Notes: generated by a model from the sequence alone, not told the origin. DNA of 64,000 bases from Liolophura sinensis (GCF_032854445.1 NC_088301.1:8736281-8800280), one strand, 5' to 3'; shown: positions 1 to 13,635, counted from the first letter of the stretch. Made by a program: numbers and translations.

Positions 1-703
1 TCGGAACTCAGTGCCAGCTGGACACGACATCAGTTGACGTTTGGAAGGTTCTGTTACTTTACGCGGAACTCAGTGTTTGCTGGCCACGACATCACGTTTG
101 GAAGGTCCTGCTAGTTTACTCGGAACACAGTGTTTGCTGGCCACGACATCAGTTGACGTTTGGAAGGTCCTGTTAGTTTACATGGAACTCAGTGTCTGCT
201 GGACACGACATCAATTGACGTTTGGAAGGTCCTGTTAGTTTACATGCAGCTCAGTGTCTGCTGACCACGACATCAGTTGACGTTTGGAAGGTCCTGTTAG
301 CTTACATGGAACTCAGTGTCTGGTGGACATGACATCAGTTGACGTTTGTAAGGCCCTGTTAGCTTACATGGAACTCAGTGACTGCTGGACACGACATCAG
401 TTGACGTTTGGAAGGTCCTGTTAGTTTACATGGACCTCAGTGTCTGCTGGCCACGACATCAGTTAACATTTGGAAGGTCCTGTTAGTTTACATGGAGCTC
501 AGTGTCTGCTGACCACGACATCAGTTGACGTTTGGAAGGTCCTGTTATTTTACATGGAGCTCAGTGTCTGCTGACCACGACATCAGTTGACGTTTGGAAG
601 GTCCTGTTAGTTTACATGGAGCTCAATGTCTGCTGACCACGACATCAGTTGACGTTTGGAAGGTTCTGTTAGTTTACATGGAGCTCAGTGTCTGCTGGCC
701 TTT
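1..703. repeat. 62-bp minisatellite, about 12 copies, running off the window start
   Basis: Repeat starts (the ggaactcag-like word) fall at 3, 65, 122, 184, 246, 308, 370, 432, 494, 556, 618 and 680. The period is 62 bp, except for one 57-bp copy that has lost part of the cagttgacg segment. Copies differ by a few substitutions. The array ends abruptly at about 703. Short open frames in it come from the repeat and are not genes. Confidence 0.95.
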
Positions 704-825
704 TATTGTCGTGGGCTTGTTCATAACCTTGATATTTAGTGAGTCTGGACACGTTATACAGAAGTATCTGAATGTTATCTGCGTTCTCATGAGTGATTCT
801 GTATTTCTTAATTTACTATTAATAT

Positions 826-945
826 AAGTCCAGCTCATGCTTGCTTCGTATCCGGCATCCTCTTCTCCCACCATAATGCTGGCCGCCTTCGTATAAGTGA
901 AATATTGTTGACTACGGCGTAAAATATCAATCAATCAAATGTTTC
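826..945 (+). mobile_element. SINE family A, 3' part with internal deletion
   Basis: It carries the block from ccagctcatgcttgcttc through ccaccataatgctggccgcc to the tail gtataagtgaaatattgttg and ctacggcgtaaaat, then an A-rich tail. This is the sense orientation of the family seen full length at 18600-18856 (opposite strand) and 28940-29190. The middle part (gtgggaaggtcttccagc region) is missing. Confidence 0.75.
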
Positions 946-2984
946 AAGTTAATACATACATAAATGATATAAAATAAATACTGTTAATATCACCCCCACC
1001 CCCTCCCTCCAGTTCTGCAATCTAAATATTTTAAAGCAACTTCAGTATACTGCCTGACAGTATACTCAGCTCACACCAGTTTCTATTGGTAACCCATTGT
1101 AAAATCTAAGAGATGCCTTATTTTGTATTGTACATAGTGTTTGAATGTGGAGCCAGAGGCTAAATGACAACTGACGTTTTACTTGGCTTCGGCCAACCAG
1201 CTTCAAGTGATAGAGGTCGGATTGAATCTGAGTGCTAGTCTTATCGGATATGCACGGCGTAGTTAAGGACTTCCACTGGCTGCTGTGCGGACTATCCAAA
1301 GCAGCGTTGTGATGATAAAGGAAACTCGAGGCTTGCTATCGTTCTCACCATAAAAATGGCACAGAGACGCAAAAAGGCAATTAACTAAGCCTTAATTAAC
1401 TCATCACAGGCGTTCTTCATGTTTGCTCCCTTTTATTCATTGTGTAATGAATTGGGAAACGTTAGAAATATTTAACGCCCATCAAACAGCGGACAACATT
1501 ATTCAGGGATACAGAGACGAAGCCGCTATTTTTATCAAAAGACCGACTTTGGCTTTGGGTATAATGCGAAGCTTTTCACTCTACGCAAATTCAACCCTCA
1601 TTATACATTTATGTTGTTCTAAGCCGAATAGTCAGTGAATAATCCTGTGCGAATGCTAATCCAATTCCAAGCCAGTCTAATCGGATAACTTCCGGAATGA
1701 CCGGAAGTACGTTGGTTATAATCACCATAACAACGCCAGTGAAATGCTACAGCACTTGTTGTGGGAACAAGAGACCTTTAATATGCGCAATATCGCCGTA
1801 ATATGACCCTGCTTCATTAATACGCTGCATAATCAGTAAAGTAGAATAATGCGTGGACAACGTGGACAGTTCAACCAGTATATATATATACGGGTGTATA
1901 AAACCGACAACGCCACGAATCCCCAACGCCATCCCCAGTGCCTATTTAACGTCATGTCGATTGTTTTAACTCAGTTTGTTGACATTATTGACAGATTAGA
2001 GATTGAAACATACATTTTATTAAATATTTAAAAAAATATGCATTATTGTATGTCAAAGCCTAGTTTGCGTATGTGGTAATGTATTTAGGACGAGATTCCA
2101 TATACCGAAGAGTTATATTCTGTGCAAATGTTCACAATGTTAATGTGTAAAAATGCAGTATTGCTTGTCAAAGCCTTCATTGCGTGTGTATTGATGGAGA
2201 GGGGGGGGGGATGGAATATATATTTATATAAGAACCGTGATACATGTATATTCTATGCAAATTTTCACAGCTTTTGATGTGTTTAAAAGTGCTCAGCACC
2301 AGAACTGATGAGCTAATCTATATACTACTTATTGTTCCTGCAGTGGTTCCTACTCCTTTATCAGTATTGGAGTCCAGCGTATTTTCCGGCGCTTAACCAG
2401 AAGCGATTGTTCCAGCACGGAGGCGCCATTGTCTCAGACGATCTTGCTAACCGCAATTTGTACCTTGTGGGACAACACCCACATTTAGTACACCCGGGCC
2501 TTCCTGGAGCGTCCTATATCACGGCGTAATAGCCACCGAGTTGATGGACGTCGCGTAAAGAGTGTCTGTTTTATTACAACAAGTATTGAATTCGCGAAAG
2601 TGGTACATTTTATGGAGTCAAAGGGTGTAATCAAATATCACGTGACTAGAATATCGCCATGAGAGATGGGAATGCGTGTACATTGGTTTATCCTTATTGC
2701 GCTCAAGTTACAAAATTTGTTTCGCCCATTTATGTGAAGTAAGGCGCCAAGCTGAGAATCACACATAAAGGTTGATCGAAGACGTGACGTGTCTCCAAAT
2801 GTTGTCCAATGATAATGACAACGGTGCATTTACTGTTGCCCTGTCTAAGCTAGAACGTGGATGTTTCTCTCATATATACATCTAGATTTTTGCGTTTGTC
2901 CAGCTCCAAATCCAGGTGCCAAACGTTTTCTTGATAGTAATCGTGAATCTGAGTTTTGTGGTTATATGAAAATATTTGTTTGTT

Positions 2985-3060
2985 TATATGATTTGAGTTT
3001 TACGCCGTCCTCAAGAATATTTCACTTATGCGACGGCGGGCAGAATTATGGCTTTCTAGT
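2985..3060 (-). mobile_element. SINE family A, 3' tail fragment
   Basis: Reading + it begins ttgagttttacgccgtcctc, then aagaatatttcacttatgcg and acggcgggcagaattatgg. This is the reverse complement of the family A tail. Only about 75 bp remain. Confidence 0.75.
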
Positions 3061-4264
3061 AATATGACAGAGTGATTTTATAGAAATGAAAATAGTTTAT
3101 TTAATAACTGTATATTACATTTGACAAATCCGTTCAAGCGAGTTAACGGTGTAGATGGGGTAAGGTATGTGGAACTCTTCTCTGATGAATAGGAGGAAAG
3201 TCGAAGTGTTCTACCCCGTGAACAACCTACACAATGGTACTTAAGTCAACTTGTATTCCTGTTCAGTAATTTACTCTAGCCACTTGAGTAATCCTATTTC
3301 AGGTTAATTCTACAGTGATGTCTCTAGATGAAGTTTACTTTAGGATTCTGTCGCCAGTTTGATGCTTACCATGTTCCCAATATTTCCATTATGTCTGCCA
3401 AAGATTTCTCTGTCCTTAACCGACCCGGAGTAGTTTGATGGATTAAGTTAGCCTCATCACAGACAAATCTAATCGATAAATGGCCCGCTATAAGTAGAAG
3501 ACGTAAAGTGGGATAACTGAAACCAATTGGTCGGGAAACTGTTTGCTTGGGTCTATCAAACAATGGACAAGCTAGAGATTGAACAGCTAACGATCGATTG
3601 GGGTCACGCCGGAAAGTATATGGCGGCCAGCCGGTCTAAGAGCTGCACTTAAGGCGCTAAAATGCGAGACGTTCTGAGCAAATAAATATGCCGCTTTGAG
3701 CCCACACTTTTTAAATATCAGAGGTGCGAAAGACTATAGCTTTTTGTGTGAACAACGTTTTTTTACCCTGGAGAGTGAAAATTTGCGCTTGTCTTACGTG
3801 TTTGCTCTCGTAGCTAAGCTGGCCCTTGTTCGGTGGTGGCAAAAAGCGATATATGCTTCTTCAGCCAAATAAAAAAAATCCTCAAGTATTGCGTAAGACA
3901 AAAAATGTAAGTGATGGAATACTTCCACAGTAAAGAAATGTAATTTTGTTGAGAAGCTGTGTTTTGAATACCAGATTTTTCATCCATAGCATTTTCTAAT
4001 GAAAAAATGTGTTTTCTGAAAGTTTTGGTGGGATTACAGATTAAATGAATGCTCCATCAGAATCGGTCAGCTGTAGACACGGCACAATCCTATTTTTTCA
4101 CAAGGAACTCGGAGTTTCACAACAATGCCTGTATAACAAAGCCATTTTCATGCTAGTTAGGATATTGCATGTGAGACATTATCTTGGTGCTTTTGTGAAT
4201 ACAAGTAGTAAGGGTGTTCCCCTTCTCGACCTGCTGAAACCGCAAGTCCTATTGGCCAGTGAGT

Positions 4265-4600
4265 GAGTGTGTGCTTTGAGTTTAACGTCGTACTCAACAA
4301 TTTTTCAGTCATATGACGACGAATGAATCCTTAGGGTGTATGTAATGTGCCTCCTTGTTGCAGGGCGGATTTCCACCGCTCTTTTATCTAGTGCTACTTC
4401 ACTGAGACGACTTAACGAAGGCAAATAAGCCACTCCGCCCGAACCATTACACTAATACGGGTCAACCGGTTGTAGCGCTATCCCCTTCATGCTGAACGCC
4501 AAGCGAGGAAGCTACAACTTCTTCAACTTCCAGGATTGATCCTGGATCTACCGCTCCCGTAGCGGACACTCTACCAACTGTGCTATCCGGTCCGGTATTT
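4265..4600 (-). mobile_element. SINE family B, tRNA-like head plus tail
   Basis: On the minus strand, a tRNA-like head at about 4530-4597 has an A-box-like tagcacagttggtagagtg and a B-box-like ggatcaatcc. On the + strand the element opens at 4277 with gtttaacgtcgtactcaac and cagtcatatgacgacgaat, the reverse complement of its 3' tail. The same tail recurs at 61276-61325. The head differs from SINE family A. Confidence 0.7.
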
Positions 4601-6149
4601 TGACCAGTGAGTCCACGTGTCCAGCTTTCGCCACCTCGGCCTCGGATTCACGTCATGAAGTTTGCAGCCTAAATGTCCATTCACCCATGACCCGAATACC
4701 GGTATATAGATGGCATATTGGCAAGTGTGGCGTACGGCGAATCACGTGAACAAAATAAGTCAAGATTCAGAGCTGAATTTACTTGTTGTCATGTGCGAAG
4801 GTATATCACTACGCTATAATCAGATTACCCACCACCCCCAACCCCCACACCCACCCCAACCCCTCACCCCTATGACCCAACAAGGCGTATGCTTGTCTTT
4901 TCTTCTGGCACCAGTCACTTTCGTTTCTACTTCTGGCTATTTCTTATATTATTACATGTATTATGATTTCTACTATGAAATATTAAACCAACACGACAGA
5001 AAAACAAATGTGTCATGTAACTGTCAAATAATGCTTCATTTTATTGATTATATTGACAACATGCAATGTTTGTCGTTTCTCGGAGTTGTGATTTTTGGTC
5101 TACCTAGTAGCTGTAATGTAATGGTGAAATCAGAACGCCATATATCATTCAAAGATTGTAGGTAAATAAAGTTACCCAACCATAAGTGTGAAGTACATCT
5201 TTCTGGCCCTTCACAATTGGCGTGTTGCCTAGTGCTGATTTAAGAGGGCTCGGACATTGTTAATGCTGAATAATCTCTTATTGAGATGAGCAAGCGTGGG
5301 GTAGTTATCAGCGAAACAAGCCATCATAGATTTTCAAACTCCTTAATAAAGTGATTGAAATAAACATTCGTCTCCGTCTTTGAAAAATTCCCTTTGCCAG
5401 TAAAACTAATAACGATACATGAAAAGGGCCTGATCTCTTCACTAAAGGTCCGCGTGCCGGTGTATAGGAGAGTTGCCGCTTTGTCTGCGTGTATTACGTT
5501 AGTGTCGTGGTAGACTACTTCCCGTTGCCAGTCTCCTGGGACTCGGTGGCGTCGTCTAGCATGAGTTAAACCACAGCGTAACTCTCCACTAATGATTGTT
5601 TGGCAAGTGAAGCTCAGGCATATTAGTAATTTACCTGATTGTTGAAATTATTGTTCTCCTAAATTCATCCCATCGTTCTTCTGGACAGATTTCATTAAAT
5701 TCTAGCCCTGAAGGAATTGTCTGTTCTGAATGTGTGTGAATGGGACAGCCGGTTTGCGGAGCGTATCCAGGGACATTACGGATTCCTGTAGCCCTCCCTT
5801 GACCATTGTGCCGTGACGGCCGTCCACAGATGAGTCGTGGAATGTCCCAACCAAACCTGTGCGATGACAGGCGATAACTAGAATGGATGACGGTTTCGAA
5901 AGCAATGACACATCGGAACGAGCCTTACAAATGAATAACGTCGATTTGTTTGGATTAACTGGAAGGGCAAATACAAACATCCAGTTTGACAACTTTCAAA
6001 GCTTAGCTAGCTTCTGCGATAAAACGGCGCTGTCCTACACCAGCCAATGGGTCATTGCAAGATGACATGCCACTGATTAAACTTTATAACAATAAAGTGA
6101 TGTGTATCAAAGACTATGCTATTACCTGCATATAATTAAGACGTACAAC

Positions 6150-6850
6150 ATACAGAGAAAAATGTGATAGCTGACAAATGGTCACACATAATCGGTGAAA
6201 TATGGCCTCTTATCAGTTTACATCAGTTAAGGTTTTATTCTAACTGTTCATGTAAATGCATAAATAGTAGCAAATTACACGCCCCTCAGTACCTTGGCTT
6301 AAGCAGAATTAGATACGAAGAGGGATGCAATGATGTTAATTGAAATTTATTAGACGTCATTGGACTAGAATTACTCAGGGTGCTGTCTGTAATAGCATTT
6401 AACATACAATAACATCAAAACAATGCAAAGACTGACGGGACGAGCTATTTCGGGAATTTGGCGTGTAAGTATTAACTCTTTTTACGAGAATTTTGTCGTT
6501 CGGTATGAACTCGGCTTCATAAATGTCTAATTTCGCTTAACCCGAGGCTGGGGGCTTTATATTCATCGGGTGAACAGTTGCAGTCAACGCCCAACTTAGA
6601 TACTTATTTTATTATCGACAACTTATATTCTAGCATGGTACATGATCTGAATACTGATTTCACTCATTCGCCTAGAACATAACTAGTCTTTCCATCATCA
6701 TGCTTTGCATGTTTTAGACCTAATTTCAAGCTTTATGTACCTTCTTGATTCTTTGGCGGTTTCTGTTAAGAGTGGATTTGGGAGTTGGATGTACTATTAT
6801 TAACCCGGAACGTCAATTTTGGTTGACGGCTGGTAGACGAATGTCGACGC
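6150..6850. repeat. Dispersed repeat family M, two pieces in opposite orientation
   Basis: About 6515-6850 (sense) runs from gtctaatttcgcttaaccc through catggtacatgatctgaata to ggttgacggctggtagacga. The sense order matches copies at 42345-42705 and 63255-63615, and the opposite strand at 60530-60905. About 6255-6330 carries ttaagcagaattagatac, the same start in the opposite orientation. No terminal inverted repeat or coding part was identified, so its class is unknown. Confidence 0.6.
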
Positions 6851-8591
6851 ATAGATTTAAGTTTGACTCAACGAAATAACTCTTTCATAGTGCTGCCGTA
6901 AAGACAGTTGTTTTCCTTTTGTGTTTAGGATGCTGTTTGAACGTTAAAAGATATTAAAAAGTAGGTTAACTTTTGGTGGAGGGGGGGGGGGGGGAGCTGA
7001 TCACGTAGTTGTTTCTAACACAAGGCTGTATAACCGTATATAACGAAGGTGGCTTTTGGATAGAATGCACTGTCACGCAGTCCAGTCTCTGAGAGTTTAT
7101 TTTAAAACTTATTTCATCCCTCATTGATATTGTAAGATTGTCCTTTCGAACGCTGATATCCGTCGTTGAGATGTGCCATGGTACAATGGATTTCTGCTCT
7201 CTCCCAATGATACGGTTGATTTTCGTCCCAAAAAGTGCATTTTGAAAGGCGAATAAATATATTAAAATCTTATGTCTTGTAGCTGAAATTTAAATTTTCA
7301 CAGTAGGGTAACGCCCTATTTTTAGGCAAAAGTTTATTTCGTTTACAGTACTAGATTTATTAGCGATGTGTGCAATGGCCATGTACCCTGGTCTAGGACT
7401 ATGAAGGACGATTGCTCACATTATACACTAACGATTAGGAATAAAACACAACGACTCATGTACTTTTGTTGTTGTAATGTAAACCGCTATAAACCTTATT
7501 TGTCGCATGAGAGCCATGCGCGTTTGCGTTGAAGTCGATGGTCTAAAACCCAACCGGGTATAGGTTATGTTACCAATTGCCGCCAATCACCGCTTACAAC
7601 GACTTGATTTGGTGAAGAGCAATAGTAAATTTTATTGCCTCCGGCTAAGGTAAGGATGGATGACTCATACTAGCCTAGCTGCTTGTATGAGCTTCGTACT
7701 ATGCAGTGTTGGTTCGTCTAATGATGTTCTCCAGGAAATCCATAAAAAGCATTCAGTGCTGAAATGAAGCACCACTCCAACATCACTAAAGTGGCATTCG
7801 CTTTGACAAACTTTATGTGCTTTGCGTCATGCAATGTGACAGATTTTAACTATTGTGACTGCTCGGCAACTTTTGCTTTGACTTTCGTTAGAAGTGTTTC
7901 CCCCAATTTACACAGCTTGTGGCAGGAATTCTGACGTATATGTACAACTATGTCTTCAAGTTCCCTTTTTGAATGTTTTGAATCTTATTTTCGTCAGTTT
8001 ACTGTGTATATGTGTGACATGGAAACGTGTTCAGAGCAATACTGGCGGGAGCTGAGTTTCACAGAACTTGCTATATCATTTTTATATGTGAACAATCCAC
8101 ACACTCATTTCCCTTCACTATAAATAAATTCAGGATAACAGTTCCAGTGAAAGAAAATTACGTTAGATCTAAGCATTAATTGCGACATTCGCATACCTTT
8201 CCTCATGTCAGACGTCGATCACGGCAACAGTTACTACCAATATTTTTCCAGACCAAAACATTCATATATTTAAACGAGAGATCGACCACGTTTTAATGGT
8301 GTTAAAATCGAACAAAACAAGTCCAACAAAAGTTATGAACTATGGTTTGCTGGTATTGATGCGTTCCTGTAGACATCTACAGTGCCCTCCCGCGACTCTT
8401 CAGATGTCGTGGCTTTAATGACCAAAGTGCTGTCTATCTTATCCTTAAGAGATCCCATTGTGTGTAAATATGTAGCGAGTGGAATATATGAGTAGTCATG
8501 GCGCCAGTACCCCCCTAAGGTAATAATATAGGAAGATATCTGTAGTCTGTCAGGCCAATTGACGACTAGCTCATCTGGATCGCCCCCGTTA

Positions 8592-8830
8592 TTCTTGGGT
8601 TTCGATTTGTAAAGCTTCCCATTTGGATAATTAGAACCTTAGGTATATACCAGTAAAATGTTTGCCAAATATTGCTTAAACCGTTGGAAGGAAGTTCAGT
8701 TTTTAATAACGGTTGTTCTTGGGTTTCGGTTTGTAAAGCTTCTCATCTGGCCCATCAGAGCCTTAGACAACAATAAAGGATTTGCCAAATGCAGCTAAAA
8801 CTGGTGGAAGGAAATTCAGTTATTAATCCC
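8592..8830. repeat. Diverged 124-bp tandem duplication
   Basis: Two adjacent copies share ttcttgggtttcg-ttgtaaagctt, then tttgccaaat, then ggtggaaggaa-ttcagtt. The first starts at 8592 and the second at 8716. They are clearly diverged, so the duplication is not recent. Confidence 0.8.
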
Positions 8831-10379
8831 TTGTCCTTAACTATGAGCTTTCTGATAAATGTCTGCAAGTCCATTAGAATTTTGGACATTTAAGACGTTG
8901 GTGAGATATTTGTCAAATTATGTGTGAAAGTCTTGGTGAATGTCTCCGTGACATGAGTGTGAACGATTCACTATGTAAGACCCGGGCGCGTTGGAGCTCA
9001 ATCATCTTCTCGGTGATCGTTCTTTATTGGGGATGACCTTCTTGTTTCCATGCACAGACCGGCAAAATGTCGAAGGGGGATTTCAATTTCGTTGCTCAAT
9101 AAAATCGCCTGCAGCAGTCTTAGCCTGTTGGGGGATAGGGGGCTGTTGCTACACTCCTGTTGATTTATTCTCTTGTCATAGCCGAGGGTACCACACGATT
9201 ACTACCGACCCATGCCCTATTGTTAGCTCATTTTAGGATCTGCAAGAATGCTGTGGGATTGTCGCTCCGAGCCTTCATTCAGAAGGAAATGGTAGGCAAT
9301 CGATAGCTCAAGCCACTGCGCGGAGAGTCAATATGCCAGTCAAATCAGAGCACATTCAATCTTATATAAAAGGCGATCAGAGTTTTATCGAAAAGGTGTT
9401 GTGTAAACGAGGCAGGCAAATTAGACGTAATCCAGTGTGTAAATAAGGTGTTGGCTGTAGTGAAATGGACAGATAAAGAAGGAATTACATTCAAAAGCTC
9501 GTTTTTTATTGACCTATTATGCATTTTCTCCAAATCGGATCAGAGTTTTTTTTTCATCGGTGAAAGTTCGTGGGAAAATGTCTAAACTTCCTTTTCTAGA
9601 GACTCCCATAGTTATAAGCTAACTTTACATCCTCCATGTTAATAGAGTATAGCAACAAATGTTCACCATCAGTGTAGAGACAGTCTTAACTAATTTTATA
9701 TGCGATTCCAAAATTATTATTTTTGTCATTAGTTTTTTGTGATTTTTATTTATTCGTACATACATTTATCTTTACTTGAGACTTTATGTATGTGGAAATT
9801 AACTCAATAAACTCAGACTCGTAATATAAGTTTATCGGTAAAAGTTTCACTATTGTCCAGTAGCTGTACTATAGCTCTATACGTGTATGAACAAGGGCCC
9901 ATGCTATATATCGCACGTATCTGTTATTCCTTGTTGAGGTGTATACAGCCCTGTAGCCCAAGCGACATGTTTTCTACATATGTGTGTAATATTTTGTTTC
10001 TCTAATTTTTTATATTCAAACTGCTGTGTCCTGTCCTAGATTGGTTCCAAATGCTAATACGACATTGGTGTAGTTCAAACAATGTTATTGTTACCATTCC
10101 AGACTGTTGGCCTCCAGTACTTTTAAATATTTATACACACCCTTTCGTATGGACGGTTCCCTGGAGAATTATAGCATGTACACTGTTCTTCACGTCTGTA
10201 TAATGACCTGGTGGTTAAAAGCTCAAAGTAGCTGTAAAACCGGTTTAATGCTGGCCTTTAGTGCAACCGAGACTCGTATTTTTTGACTGGTGACAATGTA
10301 CACACTAGAATTAACACACGACTTTGAGACTGCTTTAATGTATGCGTCTAGGACATTCCATGAGTCATTAAGAACTGTT

Positions 10380-10530
10380 AACTAGTTACTTGAATCCATT
10401 CTAATTTCTTTCTTCATACCCTTTCTTAGTTCTTTCGACGGTCCGTGTCGAATGTAGTTTCGGAAATTGGTGTTGCGACTATAGTGACTTGGAAATGTCA
10501 TTGTGAAATGGTATACGAATATCTGTTTCG
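10380..10530 (+). repeat. Dispersed repeat family M, partial copy
   Basis: It matches the 3' half of the family: ctttcttagttctttcgacg, then tagtttcggaaattgg, then ggtatacgaatatctgtttc. Compare 63500-63615. The 5' half is not recognisable. Confidence 0.5.
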
Positions 10531-13476
10531 ATCACCAGATTCAAACTCTGTAAGGACCAGCATTCACGTGTGTATTTAAAGCCTCAAACCCATGTTTACT
10601 TTTCAGATTAGTCTTTCGTTAAAGTAAAAATACTTTTTTTGGCTTCTCACAGCTCTCACATTAAGGTTAGCCTGTTAGACAATTTAACACGTGTCTATAG
10701 AAATGTAGCACAAATGTGCACTGTAAAAGATGTAGACCTGCTCTGAAAGCTGAGGAATAATTTTCGCGAACTACCACACGAATAAATAACAGGTATGAAA
10801 CACATATCTTGGGAGTGTACAGAAGATATTCACTTTCACAGCGAGCGGTAACTGTGAACGCTCTCATGCCGTGATATCCCTCACTTCGCAAGGGATACAT
10901 TCAGCACAGGGTTCACCTGTGGTTGTTCGTCAATGTGGTTGTATGGTTGTCATTGTGCCATGGTCATAACACAGATGAGCAACGTTCGCAAGCGGAACTG
11001 TCTGACATAAGCACAGCGCCGGGACAGAATGTCGATTTGGAATTTGAATTCTGACGAAGCGTGAAGCATCTGAGCGTACGTTTTGGCAGCGCCAAAGTTT
11101 GTCTGACAAGAAGCTGGCATCGCGCCACTTAGCGGCCTTCGGGTCCGGACCGAGTGGGGATTATTTAAAAAAAAAGAAGTAATGTTGAACATGGTCTGGG
11201 ATTGACTCACTGGGTCAATTGATTGTGACTGGAAGAGCTATTAGAGCAATTTGTCTCCATGGTTGATTTTAAAAAGAATTTGCTTATTTGATTAGCACGT
11301 CCTCCGCGCTCCTTGGCGATAGAGTCCAACCATTGCGGAACACTGCAGAGAGATTCGATGGCATGCTGACGACAGGCCATGACATAATAGCCTTTTGGAC
11401 TCGAGGAATGGATTCTGTCTCCCAAATCTGCTAGAAGGAATGCCGGGGAATGGAATTGAAATTATAGGGAGAATCAATAAGGGTTAAACTGTTCCAGCCA
11501 TTGCCCTTAAAGATTAGCTCTTAAGTAGCAGTTATTGCGTGTTTGCGCTGATTGACAGTCTTTTGTTAGAACATTGCGGTTGACCCATGTCACGTTCAGT
11601 TACGACAGAATTGACATCTGCTCAGATTTTAACAGTCTGCATCATGTTTGCAGTGACTGTAAAGCTATGGAATAAGAATGTGGTTTGAAAAATGTGTATA
11701 TCTGACTCCCGGGATTAAAATAGATACCATGTAATAAATTTGAAGGATTTCGACGAGAGCAGGTTGATCTGAATTATTTATAGGACTATTATAAAAACTG
11801 GACAAATTCCAAATCGCTTTGAAATTTCTTGAAAATGCCATTGTATAGTGAATTAATAAGGAATGCGTCGTTACTCTCCAAGACAACTCATGGCACTGGT
11901 CAAACAAGAATACTGTGCAGGCATTTTGCATGAAATGTTCGTGAATCTTGTTGGAGTGCTTTTGGAAATTTGCTTTCGGACGGGTCCTTGAGTTTCCACG
12001 CTTTTAACTTTTGAAGTCACGATTAAATCTTATGTTCGTGAATCTTCCTCTTCATCAGATGCCACCGTGTTATTGATAAACTGTTAATCTAATTAAAGAT
12101 GTTGCATATTTGTTAGATGCTGCATGTATATATCGAATATCTCCGACTTTTATTGAAGAATATGGTATAAATAATACATAATTGGTGTTCAGAGTATTAA
12201 AGCTGTAAGCCACAGATTTTGAAACTTCTAACAATGCGCTTTTATTGGGACAAATGTCTTAATCGATACTATACAGCAATAACACGAATGTAAACAGATA
12301 GAAACAAAAATACACTGGCGTAGGAGAGAAGAGACTCAATACTTCGACAACGGCGACACCATGTTTCTCACCTGCGTTCGAAAAACTGTCACGTGTTCAT
12401 TCACACGTGATACACGTAGCCTGACTCGCGTGTCTCCATAGCAGCCCTGCAGAGTGACTATATAGCATCCTGGCACTTCGCAGAAGGGCTGTCAAACTGG
12501 CGCCGTCGGTATAGGAGGGTCGACATTATACAGAAATAAATCTCAATTTTTCTCGACAGGAAGAACTAGCAAAAAGCTGATGGTCTTCAGATTTTGCACT
12601 CACAGCTTCAGAGAAAATTCTATTCGATGAAGTCATCTTGTGTTGTGTATAATGTCAAGGCCGCTGTACTGCTGTTAAGAACACCGCTTAAAGGCCAGAG
12701 CGGATTTATTGTCGGTTTCTTATTCTGTGTAATAATATGTCAGGTGAAATTTGCTTTGTGAATATGCCATTTTCTTCCTACGTAAAAATCACTTAACATT
12801 TAACTTCGCTGAAAATCCCAGAATCCGAAAGTTAAATCTGTCATATACGCCTGTGGCATGGTTATAAACAGATGCAAATATTAGCCAATGTGTCTATTGG
12901 AAAGACGGGATATCGGCAGGGTGTATGCCTGTTAACAGTACACTGCTATTAATTCAGGCGGCATATACTGACAATTAATAATACATTCCATTTTTATAGC
13001 GCACACTAACGCCTGGCTTCTGTATTATAGCCCTACTCCCTGCCTGTAAATATGAAATTTGTGGCTTTCTAAAAATGCCATCAGAACATCTGTACTTTAC
13101 CAGAAGCTTTCTGTTCATCTCGTAAAGTAGTTATACTGACAATGTTTCTGTCTACTGTGACGCTTTTATTGATTTATAAATTCATCATATTCTTCTTAAA
13201 CATCGAAGCATTGGTTATCATATTTAATCACCATAGATATATGCCTTAGTCCTTTTGAAGAGTGCCAGACAAAAACAAAAAGAAATAAAAACTAATGCAC
13301 AAGTTAACGTTTGCTTACAGCGTTGGTACATTTTCCCATAAATATTCATACTAACAAAAAGAACAAGTGGCATGAAGCATAAAAGGGGCGTTTTGCGTTT
13401 TTTTTTTTTTGGTAGTTCTTCCAAAAGATTGATTTGGCTATGTTGAATTTAGAGGGACCTTGTTTTTTCCTTGCAG

Positions 13477-13635
13477 GTGATATCAGAGATTTACTGTTCC
13501 GCTGCCCGGATGGGACGTTCGGTTACAAGTGTCAATTCCGGTGTCACTGCCGCAATGGGGACACCTGTAATAAGGAGACAGGTTGGTGTCGATCAGGCTG
13601 TGCTAATGGCTTCTGGGGACCCGGATGTCAGCTGA
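13477..13635 (+). CDS. Exon 1 (first visible): EGF-like domain 1
   Basis: Acceptor ttttttccttgcag ends at 13476 and donor gtgagt starts at 13636. Phase is 1 on both sides. The 53 residues hold eight cysteines in the pattern C-x8-C-x3-C-x-C-x5-C-x6-C-x3-C-x8-C, with the loop [10 protein letters not shown]. This is the laminin/Tie/MEGF-like type of EGF repeat rather than the six-Cys calcium-binding type. The start needs one base from an upstream exon, so this is not the gene's first coding exon. About 6.4 kb of intron follows. Confidence 0.9.
   Translation: MISEIYCSAARMGRSVTSVNSGVTAAMGTPVIRRQVGVDQAVLMASGDPDVS

Larger units (their letters stand above)
704..13476. other. No gene recognised upstream of the first visible exon
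   Basis: I looked for a signal-peptide exon ending in a phase-1 GT donor, as exon 1 requires, and found none convincing. The stretch holds SINE fragments (about 826-940, 2985-3060, 4265-4600), dispersed-repeat copies (about 6150-6850 and 10380-10530), a 124-bp direct duplication (8592-8830), and poly-G runs near 2204 and 6979. It may be the 5' intron, promoter region or intergenic DNA. It could hide a short first exon that cannot be picked out by eye. Confidence 0.5.

Noticed and set aside
2332-2529. Hydrophobic N-terminal frame (MFLQWFLLLYQYW...) as a possible signal-peptide exon
   Set aside because: No phase-1 donor follows the hydrophobic stretch at a suitable place, and the start codon is not ATG in the genomic sequence.
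4710-5165. 151-aa open frame on +, one of the longest single frames
   Set aside because: It contains a C-rich low-complexity run and Tyr/Phe-rich sequence. It has no recognised domain, no splice consistency with the receptor gene and no codon-like composition.
5702-6065. Overlapping open frames of 96 aa (minus) and 60 aa (plus)
   Set aside because: No known domain or splice sites. Being open on both strands in a short GC-richer patch is expected by chance.
6420-6465. ATG followed by a short frame and a gtaagt donor
   Set aside because: The coded peptide (MQRLTGRAISGIWR) is not a signal peptide and the donor phase is 0, not the phase 1 needed by exon 1.
10667-11477. Several minus-strand frames of 60-86 aa
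   Set aside because: Short, overlapping each other in different frames, no domain and no conserved motif.
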